From: Gaetbulibacter saemankumensis DSM 17032
Lineage (GTDB): Bacteria > Bacteroidota > Bacteroidia > Flavobacteriales > Flavobacteriaceae
DNA length: 64,000 nucleotides
Reading direction: 5' to 3'
NCBI RefSeq assembly: GCF_000425645.1
Contig: NZ_KE384430.1
Coordinates: forward strand, 1,227,492-1,291,491
The notes below the pieces were generated by a model. The model saw nothing but the letters and a program-made list of their open reading frames with translations. It was not told the DNA's origin and did no database searches. How positions within the stretch are numbered: the first letter of the stretch is position 1; each line of letters opens with the position of its first letter. The translations under genes were made by a program, and so were the position numbers. Shown in pieces: positions 35,221 to 44,429 of this stretch.

Positions 35221-37020
35221 ATGGCTACAATTAAAAATATCGCAATTATTGCACACGTAGATCACGGTAAAACTACCTTGGTTGATAAAATTATGTATCA
35301 CTGCCAGTTATTCAGAGAAAATGAAAATACTGGAGATTTAATTTTAGATAATAACGATTTAGAACGAGAAAGAGGTATTACTATTACTTCTAAGAATGTT
35401 TCTGTGGTATATAAAGACACTAAAATTAATATTATCGATACTCCTGGTCACGCCGATTTTGGTGGTGAAGTAGAGCGTGTTCTTAATATGGCCGATGGTG
35501 TGCTTTTACTTGTTGATGCTTTTGAAGGCCCCATGCCTCAAACGCGCTTTGTTCTTCAGAAAGCAATTGATTTGGGATTAAAACCTTGTGTAGTAATTAA
35601 TAAAGTTGATAAAGAAAACTGTACACCAGATGAAGTGCATGAAAAAGTATTCGATTTAATGTTCGAATTGGGAGCGCAGGAATGGCAGTTAGATTTTCCA
35701 ACAGTTTATGGTTCGGCGAAAAATAATTGGATGAGTGATGATTGGAAAAACCAAACAGAAAATATTGAGCCTTTATTAGATATGGTTATTGAGCATATTC
35801 CTGAGCCAAAAATTGAAGAAGGAAGCACTCAAATGCTAATCACCTCTTTAGATTTCTCATCATTTACAGGAAGAATTGCGATTGGACGTTTAACTCGTGG
35901 TAGTTTAAAAGTTGGTCAGAACATTTCTTTAGTGAAAAGAGATGGTTCTATAGTTAAGTCTAGAATTAAGGAACTACACACTTTTGAAGGTTTAGGACGT
36001 AAAAAAGTTGAAGAAGTTCAGACAGGAGATATTTGTGCCATTGTAGGTTTAGAAGGTTTTGAAATTGGGGATACCGTTGCCGATTTTGAAAACCCGGAAG
36101 GATTAAAAACCATTGCTATTGATGAGCCTACCATGAGTATGTTGTTTACAATTAACGATTCACCATTTTTTGGTAAAGATGGTAAATTTGTAACATCACG
36201 ACATATTAAAGAACGCCTAACCAAGGAATTAGAGAAGAATTTAGCATTAAGAGTTGAAGAAACAGACAGTGCCGATAAATTTATGGTTTTTGGTCGTGGT
36301 GTACTTCACTTGTCGGTATTAATTGAAACGATGCGTCGAGAAGGTTATGAACTTCAAATTGGTCAACCTCAAGTTATCATAAAAGAAATTGATGGCGTAA
36401 AATGTGAGCCAGTTGAAGAGATGACCATCGATTTACCAGAAGAAGTATCAGGTAAAGCTATCGAAATGGTAACACTGCGTAAAGGTGAAATGCTAAGCAT
36501 GGAAGCTAAAGGTGATCGTATGGTTTGTGAATTCATTATCCCTTCCCGTGGTATTATCGGTTTGAGAAATCAACTGTTAACAGCTACAGCAGGTGAAGCG
36601 ATTATGGCTCATAGATTTAAAGAATATCAACCATTAAAAGGAGGTATTCCTGAACGTCAGAACGGAAGTTTAGTGTCCATGGAAAAAGGGCAGGCCATTC
36701 CTTATTCTATCGATAAATTACAGGAACGTGGTAAGTTCTTTATTGATCCGGGTGAAGATATTTACGAAGGTCAGGTAATTGGAGAAAACTCTCGTGGCGA
36801 TGATATGACGGTAAACGTAACAAAAACTAAGAAATTAAGTAACGTACGTTCTTCAGGTGCCGATGATAAGGCTAAGATTGTTCCGGCAATAAAATTCTCT
36901 TTAGAAGAAGCCTTAGAATATATTCAAAAAGATGAATATGTTGAAGTGACACCTAACCACTTACGTATTAGAAAAATATTTTTAACGGAGGTTGAAAGAA
37001 AACGTAATAAATCTATATAA
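35221..37020 (+). CDS. typA: Ribosome-associated GTPase TypA/BipA
   Basis: A 599-residue translational GTPase. G1 is AHVDHGKTTL, G2 ERGITITSKN, G3 DTPGHADFGGEVERVL, and G4 NKVDKE. An EF-Tu domain II follows, then the EF-G-like domain with GRGVLHLSVLIETMRREGYE. The BipA-specific C-terminal domain has SRGIIGLRNQLLTATAGEAIM and ends in TPNHLRIRKIFLTEVERKR. It acts in 50S ribosome assembly and stress or cold adaptation. Length and start agree with the family. Confidence 0.97.
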   Translation: MATIKNIAIIAHVDHGKTTLVDKIMYHCQLFRENENTGDLILDNNDLERERGITITSKNVSVVYKDTKINIIDTPGHADFGGEVERVLNMADGVLLLVDAFEGPMPQTRFVLQKAIDLGLKPCVVINKVDKENCTPDEVHEKVFDLMFELGAQEWQLDFPTVYGSAKNNWMSDDWKNQTENIEPLLDMVIEHIPEPKIEEGSTQMLITSLDFSSFTGRIAIGRLTRGSLKVGQNISLVKRDGSIVKSRIKELHTFEGLGRKKVEEVQTGDICAIVGLEGFEIGDTVADFENPEGLKTIAIDEPTMSMLFTINDSPFFGKDGKFVTSRHIKERLTKELEKNLALRVEETDSADKFMVFGRGVLHLSVLIETMRREGYELQIGQPQVIIKEIDGVKCEPVEEMTIDLPEEVSGKAIEMVTLRKGEMLSMEAKGDRMVCEFIIPSRGIIGLRNQLLTATAGEAIMAHRFKEYQPLKGGIPERQNGSLVSMEKGQAIPYSIDKLQERGKFFIDPGEDIYEGQVIGENSRGDDMTVNVTKTKKLSNVRSSGADDKAKIVPAIKFSLEEALEYIQKDEYVEVTPNHLRIRKIFLTEVERKRNKSI

Positions 37021-37023
37021 AAA

Positions 37024-37251
37024 ATGGAGTATTTCGGGATTCTATTAGTGGAATGGGTAGGTTATGCTGCCATGGCAACTTTATTATTGTCTTTTACATT
37101 TAAGTCTGTTACAAAATTACGAATAGTAAACTCCCTAGGGTGTTTACTATTCGTGCTTTATGGCTTTATGCTAGAGCCCATTGCGAAGCCAATAATTATT
37201 ACAAATGGCGCGATTTTCTTCGTGAATTTATACTACCTACTTAAAAAGTAG
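37024..37251 (+). CDS. Small YgjV/SemiSWEET-like membrane protein
   Basis: A 75-residue protein with three membrane helices. The motif WVGYAAMATLLLSFTFKSVTKLRIVNSLGC is typical of the YgjV-type inner membrane family, which is related to MtN3/SemiSWEET half-transporters. It starts 3 bases after typA and is probably translated from the same mRNA. In flavobacterial genomes such proteins are sometimes misnamed uroporphyrinogen decarboxylase, for which there is no sequence support. It contains a perfect inverted repeat within its coding region (37119-37154). Confidence 0.7.
   Translation: MEYFGILLVEWVGYAAMATLLLSFTFKSVTKLRIVNSLGCLLFVLYGFMLEPIAKPIIITNGAIFFVNLYYLLKK
37119..37154. repeat. Perfect 13-bp inverted repeat inside a coding sequence
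   Basis: ACGAATAGTAAAC (37119-37131) and GTTTACTATTCGT (37142-37154) are perfectly complementary around the loop TCCCTAGGGT, which itself contains the palindrome CCTAGG. It lies in the middle of the YgjV-like gene, where it would form a very stable mRNA hairpin. Confidence 0.8.
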
Positions 37252-37310
37252 TAGATTTTAAAAAGTTATCTTTTAAAATTGAAATTATTATCATTCGTGG
37301 AATGATTTCG

Positions 37311-37318
37311 TATATTTG
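37311..37318 (+). promoter_or_regulatory. -7 promoter box of the envelope polysaccharide cluster
   Basis: TATATTTG matches TAnnTTTG, ~100 bases before the first flippase gene. No TTG at the right -33 distance. Confidence 0.4.
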
Positions 37319-37417
37319 GTTGCGATATGATTTTGAACGTTAAAAAATAAGAATGATTTTATCATTTTCAGTTTCTAACAAACAACCAAATCTAATACCT
37401 GTTAATTTCAATCTTGC

Positions 37418-38719
37418 TTGAAAAGATTAATAAATTACATAAATAATCACGTTTTAGTAAAAATTACTTCCTTACAAACTGCGGCAGTTGTAACGAGGAT
37501 TATTGCAGGTATACTTACTTCTAAAGCTATTGCCGTTTTTATTGGTCCTGTAGGTTTGGCTTTAATCGGAAATTTAAAAAATTTCGTAAGTGCCTTTCAA
37601 AGTATTTCTATTTTAGGGCTCTATAACGGACTTGTAAAATATATCTCAGATTTTAAGGAGGATGTAGATAATTTAAGTAAGGTTATTTCAACAGCATTTT
37701 ATGCGGGTTTTGTTTCAACTATATTGGTTTCGCTACTATGCTATTTTAATGCCGAATTAATAAACGATTTAATATTTCCTACTTATAATAATTTTGCATT
37801 TGTAATTAAGGTATTCGCTATTGTGTTGCCTTTTTATGCATTGAATATGTTCATTTTTTCAATAATGAATGGATTCTCCAAGTATAAAATTTTAATTATA
37901 ATAAATATTATTGGACAGATATTAAGCATGTCTATAGCATTGATATTGATTTATCAAAGTAAGATTAACGGCGCATTAATATCGGTAGTTATTGCCGAAT
38001 CTTTAATATTTTTAATAACCCTTGTTGGTATTCTTAACCGACGCTCATTAGCTTCATTAATAAAAGTAGGTAGTATAAGTTTGGAGGTATTTAATAAAAT
38101 GAGCTTGTATTCGTTAATGTCTCTTTTTACAGCCGTTTTAATGCCGTTAATTGCAATTGTTATAAGAATGTATATCATTGAAAATATAGGTTATAAAGAT
38201 GCAGGTTTTTGGGAGGCCATAACGCGTGTTTCTAAATATTATTTAATGCTCGTAACTTCTCTTATGGCATTGTATATTTTACCAAGGTTTTCGGAAATCG
38301 AGGATGTTAAGGAGTTTAGAAAAGAGGTTTTTGGGTTTTATAAAACGATCATCCCATTTTTGGTTATAGGGTTGTTGACAATTTACTTTTTACGTGGACT
38401 CATTGTGACTATAATCTTTACCGAAGAATTTAAGCCAGTAGAAGATTTATTTATTTGGCAGTTACTTGGTGATTTTGTTAAAGTCTTATCTACAGTAATT
38501 GCTTATCAGTTTCTAGCAAAGAAAATGTTTTGGCATTATATCTTAACTGAAGCATTTTTACTTATCACCCTATATTCAACAAGTATTTATTTTATAAATT
38601 TATTTGATGGTGTAATTGGGGCTGTAGTGGCACATTTTGTTAGTTATGTGATGTACTATGGCATTATTTTGCTTATGTTTGGAAGTTCGTTGTTTGGGGT
38701 AGAGAATGATAAAAATTAA
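37418..38719 (+). CDS. Wzx-type polysaccharide flippase (MOP superfamily)
   Basis: A 433-residue membrane protein with 12 predicted helices. The start is a TTG (MKRLINYINN...). The N-terminus AVVTRIIAGILTSKAIAVFIGPVGLALIGNLKN is characteristic of O-antigen translocases. A conserved DAGFWEAITRVSKYYLMLV loop precedes the second half. It probably flips lipid-linked oligosaccharide across the inner membrane. A close paralogue follows after 3 bases, an uncommon tandem. Confidence 0.85.
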   Translation: MKRLINYINNHVLVKITSLQTAAVVTRIIAGILTSKAIAVFIGPVGLALIGNLKNFVSAFQSISILGLYNGLVKYISDFKEDVDNLSKVISTAFYAGFVSTILVSLLCYFNAELINDLIFPTYNNFAFVIKVFAIVLPFYALNMFIFSIMNGFSKYKILIIINIIGQILSMSIALILIYQSKINGALISVVIAESLIFLITLVGILNRRSLASLIKVGSISLEVFNKMSLYSLMSLFTAVLMPLIAIVIRMYIIENIGYKDAGFWEAITRVSKYYLMLVTSLMALYILPRFSEIEDVKEFRKEVFGFYKTIIPFLVIGLLTIYFLRGLIVTIIFTEEFKPVEDLFIWQLLGDFVKVLSTVIAYQFLAKKMFWHYILTEAFLLITLYSTSIYFINLFDGVIGAVVAHFVSYVMYYGIILLMFGSSLFGVENDKN

Positions 38720-38722
38720 GCG

Positions 38723-40006
38723 TTGTTAAAAAGAATTTTAAATAATGAACTCTATAGAACTATATCTTATAATGGTATTGTTATTGGGTTTAAGGTAATT
38801 TCTTCGTTTATAGTTTCAAAAGTAACAGCAATTTATTTAGGACCATCTGGTTATGCTTTAGTAGGAAACTTCAAAAATGTATTGCAAGGTTTTTTGGGTA
38901 TAACATCAACGGGATTTCAAAGCGGTGTGATTAAATACATAGCAGAGAGTAAGGAAGATAAAAAAAAGTTAAATGCTATTGTCACAAATGTATTTTCATT
39001 AAACTTTATTATTTGTTCTTTTTTTGCCATTCCTTTATTTTTCTTATCAGAAAACTTGGCAGTTTATATTCTTAAAGATTCGAATTTCGCATATGTTTTT
39101 AAGTATTTAGCGATTTTATCACCGTTAATTTCTTTTAGTTTTTTGGTGGTATATGTCTTTAATGGTATGCAGAAATATAAATTGTATGCCATTCTGGTAA
39201 GCATTTCCCATATAATAAATGCTCTCTTGACTTTTATATTCATATACATTTATGATTTAAAAGGCGCATTGTTGGCAAGTTTGTTAATTCCGGCTTTTAG
39301 TTTTATCACGGCCTTGGTATTTAGAGATGTTAGAAAATTGCTTTTTGAAGCACTAAAACACCTACATGAAATTTCGTTTAAGTTTTTCAAAAGTATTTCT
39401 ACATATCTTTTAATGGCAACGTATTCTTCAATTTTAATTAGTTTATGCTATTTGTTAATAAGAAATGCTATAATTGATACCATTGACGTCAAGCGAGCGG
39501 GCTTTTGGGAGGCTTTGAATAAAATATCAATGTTTTATATGATGTTTTTTTCTTCGCTGTTTACTTTGTATTTATTGCCAAAACTAGCAGAGAATAAAAC
39601 TATTCGAGGTTATAATGGTCTAATGAAAAGTTATTTTAAATCACTTATTCCTCTGATAATAGTTTCGTTTGTAGCGCTATATTTTTTAAGATTTGTAATT
39701 ATTAAAGTATTTTTAACAGATGAATTTCTTGAAGTAAGTCAGTATTTTTATTTGCAGTTATTGGGTGATTCTATAAAGATTATAGCTTTTTCTTTTGCGT
39801 ATCAGTTTCATGCAAAAAAAATGGTTTTACCATATTTCGTTACAGATACTGTATTGTATGGTTCGTTTTATTTTTTAAGCATCTATTTTTTAACGAACTA
39901 CAACTTAAACGGAATCTTTTATGCATATTTAACCAGTGTGTTTTTGTATTTGGCAGCCGTATGTACATTTGTTTTTACTAACCAAAAAAAATATTTAAAG
40001 CATTGA
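38723..40006 (+). CDS. Second Wzx-type polysaccharide flippase (paralogue)
   Basis: A 427-residue membrane protein, TTG start. It shares the layout of its upstream neighbour: SFIVSKVTAIYLGPSGYALVGNFKNVL near the N-terminus, KRAGFWEALNKISMFYMMF in the middle, and the motif QLLGDSIKI near the end (QLLGDFVKV in the neighbour). It is clearly paralogous but widely diverged. Its stop overlaps the next start by four bases (TTGA), so the genes are translationally coupled. Confidence 0.85.
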   Translation: MLKRILNNELYRTISYNGIVIGFKVISSFIVSKVTAIYLGPSGYALVGNFKNVLQGFLGITSTGFQSGVIKYIAESKEDKKKLNAIVTNVFSLNFIICSFFAIPLFFLSENLAVYILKDSNFAYVFKYLAILSPLISFSFLVVYVFNGMQKYKLYAILVSISHIINALLTFIFIYIYDLKGALLASLLIPAFSFITALVFRDVRKLLFEALKHLHEISFKFFKSISTYLLMATYSSILISLCYLLIRNAIIDTIDVKRAGFWEALNKISMFYMMFFSSLFTLYLLPKLAENKTIRGYNGLMKSYFKSLIPLIIVSFVALYFLRFVIIKVFLTDEFLEVSQYFYLQLLGDSIKIIAFSFAYQFHAKKMVLPYFVTDTVLYGSFYFLSIYFLTNYNLNGIFYAYLTSVFLYLAAVCTFVFTNQKKYLKH

Positions 40007-41544
40007 AATCCCAGCTGTATAAAAGTCTTGTATTTTTACTTCTTCCGCTATTATTAAAGTATTTGTTCTTGGCACTTTTTGTTGATTGGAGTGTGGTAGA
40101 AATAGGTGATCTTTGTGAAGATTTTTTGTTTTTTATGTCATTGGTATTGTTGCAGATCAGCAATATATTAAAAAGCCGTTTTTTTACAAATGCCTTGTGT
40201 TTTTTATATGTTTTTTATATTGCTTTAGAGACGACATCGTACATAGCAATTTCTACAAACTTCACATCATCTTACATGTTCTTGTTAATAGAGTCCAATC
40301 AACGTGAGCTTAGTGAATTTGTGTCTTCATATATTAATTTCAAAATAATTTTGTTTTTAATATTAATGGGGATTTCATTTTTAATAATCAAAAAAATAAA
40401 ATTTGAAAACAAAAATTTCGTAAAACAAGGCTTGGGTATATTCATTTTTTTGGGAATTATTGCTGCATTGAAATTTACGGGGTTAATAGAAAAAAACGCA
40501 TATTATAATACAGTTCGAGGAGTTTATGGATATTTTGATTTGCAAAACAGCGTCAATTTCAATTCTAAGCTATCCAAAGAAGATATAAAAGTAAGCTCAA
40601 ATAACGAAGTTTTGGTTTTTGTTTTGGGCGAATCGACCACAAGACGACATATGCAGTTGTATGGTTATTCCAGAGAAACCACACCGTTATTAAATAGTAT
40701 TGAAGATCGACTATTTGTTTATGATAATGTAATTTCAACAGATGTATTTACACTGAAAGTAGTACCTAAAATGATTACGTCTTTAGATGAAACTAATACA
40801 AGAACTACGGTTACAAGTTTGGTACAGGTTTTTAATAATGCTGGCTTTAAAACATTTTGGCTTGCTAACCAAAGACCAATTAGTTATCACGATAATGCAA
40901 TAAATAAAATAGCATCATATTGTTATGACCATAAATTTTATAACTATAAAGATGATGTGTATACTAATATTTTAGATGAGGTCGTATTATCAGATTACAG
41001 TGAAATTTTAAAAGAACCAGGTAAGAAGGTTATTTTTATTAAATTGTTGGGCACACATTTTAATTATTCAAAAAGATATCCAAAATCATTTGCCAAGTTC
41101 TTAAGTGATGAAAAGTCCAATAAGGAAGATAAATTAACAAACCAATATGATAATGCCGTTCTATATAACGATTTTATTGTCTATACATTAATTAAAGAAC
41201 TTGAAAATACAAATACAAAGAGTACCTTGTTATATTTATCCGATCATGGCGAAAATGTTTATCACGAGGGTACGGATTTTTTTGGACGTAATGAACAAAG
41301 GTTAACGAAGAGTATGTTCGAAATACCATTTTTCGTTTGGACATCTAAAACTTTTGATTTTCCTGAAGCTTTTCAGTATCAGCGCAAAAGAGCTTTTATG
41401 ACAGACCATATATATGAAAGTGTTTCTCATTTATTGGGGGTTAAGCATAAAGACATGGATTTTACTAGAAGTATTTTTAGCAAAAATTTCAAGAAAAGGA
41501 AGCGAATTATTGTAAATGGAATTGACTTTGATAATAGTTTTTAA
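40003..41544 (+). CDS. EptA-like phosphoethanolamine transferase (alkaline-phosphatase superfamily)
   Basis: A 513-residue protein, TTG start. An N-terminal membrane part with about five helices (~5-175) precedes a periplasmic hydrolase domain. The domain opens with VFVLGESTTRRHMQLYGYSR, which includes the Thr nucleophile region and matches EptA/MCR-type enzymes (GE[ST]xR..H..LYGY). The zinc site LYLSDHGENVYHEG is near residue 410. Such enzymes transfer phosphoethanolamine from phosphatidylethanolamine to lipid A or core sugars. The location in a glycan-assembly cluster suggests the acceptor is the exported glycan. The donor and acceptor are inferred. Confidence 0.82.
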   Translation: MKSQLYKSLVFLLLPLLLKYLFLALFVDWSVVEIGDLCEDFLFFMSLVLLQISNILKSRFFTNALCFLYVFYIALETTSYIAISTNFTSSYMFLLIESNQRELSEFVSSYINFKIILFLILMGISFLIIKKIKFENKNFVKQGLGIFIFLGIIAALKFTGLIEKNAYYNTVRGVYGYFDLQNSVNFNSKLSKEDIKVSSNNEVLVFVLGESTTRRHMQLYGYSRETTPLLNSIEDRLFVYDNVISTDVFTLKVVPKMITSLDETNTRTTVTSLVQVFNNAGFKTFWLANQRPISYHDNAINKIASYCYDHKFYNYKDDVYTNILDEVVLSDYSEILKEPGKKVIFIKLLGTHFNYSKRYPKSFAKFLSDEKSNKEDKLTNQYDNAVLYNDFIVYTLIKELENTNTKSTLLYLSDHGENVYHEGTDFFGRNEQRLTKSMFEIPFFVWTSKTFDFPEAFQYQRKRAFMTDHIYESVSHLLGVKHKDMDFTRSIFSKNFKKRKRIIVNGIDFDNSF

Positions 41545-41550
41545 GCGTAT

Positions 41551-42630
41551 ATGAGTAAAAAAATATGCTTGCTTTTAGGGAGTTTGAGTTCTGGTGGGGC
41601 TGAGAAAGTTGCGGCCAACATGTCTATTTCTTTAAAAAAGAGAGGTTGCGAAATACACGTTGTGTCGATGAGGGATGAAATTGATTATAAATTTGAAGGC
41701 CAGCTTTATAATTTTGGAAAAGTAAAAACAAAATATGGAAAGCTGCGCGCTTTCTTTAAGTTTAAAAAGTACTTTAAAGATAATCAGTTTGACTTTATAA
41801 TTGACCACCGAACACGGTCAAATTTTTTCAAAGAATTGTTGTTTTCTAAACTTGTTTTCCAGCACAGTAAGGTTATTTATTGTGTGCACAGCTATCATTT
41901 AGAATATTATTTTTCGTTTTTAAGTTTACCTTGGTTATCACGTTTACCACATGTAAAAAGCAGTTTTTTTGTTGCTGTATGCAATGCAATAAATGATAAA
42001 CTGCAAGAACTGCTCAATATAAAAAGCACAACTATTTATAATTTTGTGAAGTTTGATGGACTATTGGCTGATTCTGCCACTGATAGTAATAATCTTGGAA
42101 ATTATATTATTGGAGTTGGCAGGTTTAACAAGATAAAACAGTTTGACAAACTTATAAAGGCTTATAGTAACTCAAAATTAATTGAAGAAAATGTTAAACT
42201 AGTTTTGCTGGGTGACGGTCCTGAAAAAGTGAATTTACAGCGGTTAATAGCTAAATTAAAATTAGAGCCATATATTAAGTTATTTGCTTTTAGAAAAAAA
42301 CCAATGGCCTTGATAAACAAAGCCAAAGCATTGGTTTTATCAAGTAAGGAAGAAGGCTTTCCCATGGTTTTACTTGAAGCTTTGACCCTAAAAACGCCTG
42401 TGATAGCTTTTAATTGCAAAAGTGGCCCTAATGAAATTATTGAGCACGGTATTAATGGATTATTGGTTGAAGATCAAAATGAAGACGAATTGAGTTTGGC
42501 ATTAAATAAATTGCTTCTAGATGAAAAACTCTATGCAGAAATCAAAGAAAATTTAAACAAAGGAATCGAAAAATTTTCCGAAGAAAAAGTAATTCAAAAA
42601 TGGATAAACTTTTTTGAAAGTGAGATGTAA
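41551..42630 (+). CDS. Glycosyltransferase family 4
   Basis: A 359-residue GT-B enzyme. The N-terminal motif LGSLSSGGAEKVAANMS and the C-terminal nucleotide-sugar block VLSSKEEGFPMVLLEALTLKTPVIAFNCKSGPNEII are both complete, with the EX7E pair (E-GFPMVLLE). Retaining transfer onto lipid-linked oligosaccharide at the cytoplasmic membrane is likely; the sugar is unknown. It is the last rightward gene of the cluster. Its 3' end overlaps that of the convergent family 2 glycosyltransferase by 37 bases. Confidence 0.9.
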   Translation: MSKKICLLLGSLSSGGAEKVAANMSISLKKRGCEIHVVSMRDEIDYKFEGQLYNFGKVKTKYGKLRAFFKFKKYFKDNQFDFIIDHRTRSNFFKELLFSKLVFQHSKVIYCVHSYHLEYYFSFLSLPWLSRLPHVKSSFFVAVCNAINDKLQELLNIKSTTIYNFVKFDGLLADSATDSNNLGNYIIGVGRFNKIKQFDKLIKAYSNSKLIEENVKLVLLGDGPEKVNLQRLIAKLKLEPYIKLFAFRKKPMALINKAKALVLSSKEEGFPMVLLEALTLKTPVIAFNCKSGPNEIIEHGINGLLVEDQNEDELSLALNKLLLDEKLYAEIKENLNKGIEKFSEEKVIQKWINFFESEM

Positions 42631-43517
42631 GTTGATTTTAAAATATAGAACAAGTTAGTAGGCAAATAATATTTAAATTTTTGTAGAAACGATAAATTAG
42701 ATGTGTCTATCTTGTTTTTATAAAAAACAACTAGTTTGTGGTTTTTCTCCATTTTGTACAGTACAACTAATTTATAGTGTACAAAGTCTATATACTTTGC
42801 TAAATCTTTGTTCTTGTTGTTCTTTAGATACAATCCATAATCGGGTATAATTCGGTTGCTACTTTTGTTAGGAGAAGTTAGTTGACCGCTAGTGCCTTTT
42901 CTATAATAAGCTTTGGGAATGCCATAAAATACCAAGTCCTTTTTTTTAAAGCATCTAATATTAAAATCTTCTTCTTCACCAAAGTTTATATTTGTTTTAA
43001 AATAACCAATTTCATCAAATATTTGTTTCTTTATAACCACAGAGCTAAAACCAAACAGGTTTTTTTTAAATTTAAAATAATTGGATATTAAGTTTACAGC
43101 CCCTTCCTTATAGGGGCTTGGTTTTAAGTTTAAAGATTTATCGTTAAAAAAAATTTTAGTAGTACAAGAGAAAACACCATAATTTTTGTTTTTGCAAATA
43201 AGTAGTTGCATTGTTTCAAGAAAATCATAAGCCCATAAATCATCAGCATCTAAAAAAGCAATGTAACGTGCTTTTGCTTGTTTAATGCCAACGTTTCTGG
43301 CTGAGGATAAACCCGTGTTTTTCTGTTGTAGGATTGTTATTCTTTTATCATTAAATGAATTAAGTGATTTCAAACTGCCATCTGTTGAGCCATCATTAAC
43401 AATAATAATCTCAAAATCCTGAAACGTTTGTCTTAATACGCTTTTAAGTGTAGCTTCAATGTACTTTTCCTTATTGTAAAGAGGGATAACTACAGAGAAA
43501 AAAGGATTTGTAGTCAT
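42594..43517 (-). CDS. Glycosyltransferase family 2
   Basis: A 307-residue GT-A enzyme. FFSVVIPLYNKEKYIEATL opens the nucleotide-binding fold, followed by EIIIVNDGSTDGSL, GLSSARNVGIKQAKA and YIAFLDADDLWAYDFLE (the DxD-type metal site). The C-terminus is basic (YISLSKKFIHF). Probably adds a sugar to the envelope glycan. It lies 4 bases downstream of the second family 2 enzyme and tail-to-tail with the family 4 enzyme. Confidence 0.9.
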   Translation of the reverse strand: MTTNPFFSVVIPLYNKEKYIEATLKSVLRQTFQDFEIIIVNDGSTDGSLKSLNSFNDKRITILQQKNTGLSSARNVGIKQAKARYIAFLDADDLWAYDFLETMQLLICKNKNYGVFSCTTKIFFNDKSLNLKPSPYKEGAVNLISNYFKFKKNLFGFSSVVIKKQIFDEIGYFKTNINFGEEEDFNIRCFKKKDLVFYGIPKAYYRKGTSGQLTSPNKSSNRIIPDYGLYLKNNKNKDLAKYIDFVHYKLVVLYKMEKNHKLVVFYKNKIDTSNLSFLQKFKYYLPTNLFYILKSTYISLSKKFIHF

Positions 43518-43521
43518 AACT

Positions 43522-44412
43522 TTAAGAAGCTAAATCTTTATAACATATGTATGAAAGTTTATACACTTGTAAGAGTTGAATGTTAGGGTTTGGACTAAGT
43601 AGATTATGTTTCATCGGGTCTTTAAAAACTTTGTGAAAATAGTTCATAAAATAGTGTAGTTTCGCTTTTTTAAAAATTAAAAACATTCCTAATAATTTAT
43701 TATCATGTACAGACATTTTATTTTGATTGTAAGCCCAAAGCAAAGTGTTTATGCATTCTTCAGACTTATTTAAATAGGTTAAACTACTTTCTAGTCCATG
43801 ATGGTATACTTCATTATTTAGGTGAAAAACCTTAATGTTATATTGTTTTAAAAGTGAAGCGAAGTAATTGTCTAAACCATAGCTTTTTCTATTTATTAGA
43901 GAATTAATTTTTATAAATATTTCTTTTGAAATTAAAAAATTAGCCGAAATTATTAATTGGTGAGGTTTTAAATTTCTTTTTTTGGCATCTACTTCCTCAT
44001 ACTTTTTTCCGTATTTCCATCTTAAAATAGAATCGTTTTCAGGTGTTTCTTTTTCATAAGCAAAACCACCAAAAATAGCTTCATAACTAGCATTAATTTT
44101 TTTAAAGTAATTTTGAATAAATTGAGCCGATTTAGGCATAACATCAGCATCTAAAAACAATAACCATTCATGTTTTGCAGATTTGGCAAGCATGTTTCTG
44201 ATGGCACTTCTACCAATATTTTTATCTAGTTCTTTAAAATAGGTGTTTTCTAATTTATTAATTTCGTTATTTTTTTTATTTACATCAGAATTAGAGCCGT
44301 CATCAAAACAGATAATTTCAAATTCAATATTAAGCTTAGTACATTGCGAATGTATTTCTTTAACTAAGGCAGAGATGTTGTAGTTGTATGTTGGGATTAG
44401 TATAGAAAGCAC
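43522..44412 (-). CDS. Glycosyltransferase family 2
   Basis: A 296-residue GT-A enzyme that starts with GTG. Motifs: LSILIPTYNYNISALVKEIH, EIICFDDGSNSDVN, NIGRSAIRNMLA and WLLFLDADVMPKS. It follows ftsE by 17 bases on the same strand, an unusual neighbour for a cell-division gene. The substrate is unknown. Confidence 0.9.
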   Translation of the reverse strand: MLSILIPTYNYNISALVKEIHSQCTKLNIEFEIICFDDGSNSDVNKKNNEINKLENTYFKELDKNIGRSAIRNMLAKSAKHEWLLFLDADVMPKSAQFIQNYFKKINASYEAIFGGFAYEKETPENDSILRWKYGKKYEEVDAKKRNLKPHQLIISANFLISKEIFIKINSLINRKSYGLDNYFASLLKQYNIKVFHLNNEVYHHGLESSLTYLNKSEECINTLLWAYNQNKMSVHDNKLLGMFLIFKKAKLHYFMNYFHKVFKDPMKHNLLSPNPNIQLLQVYKLSYICYKDLAS

Positions 44413-44429
44413 CTTTAAGAGTTTATAAT

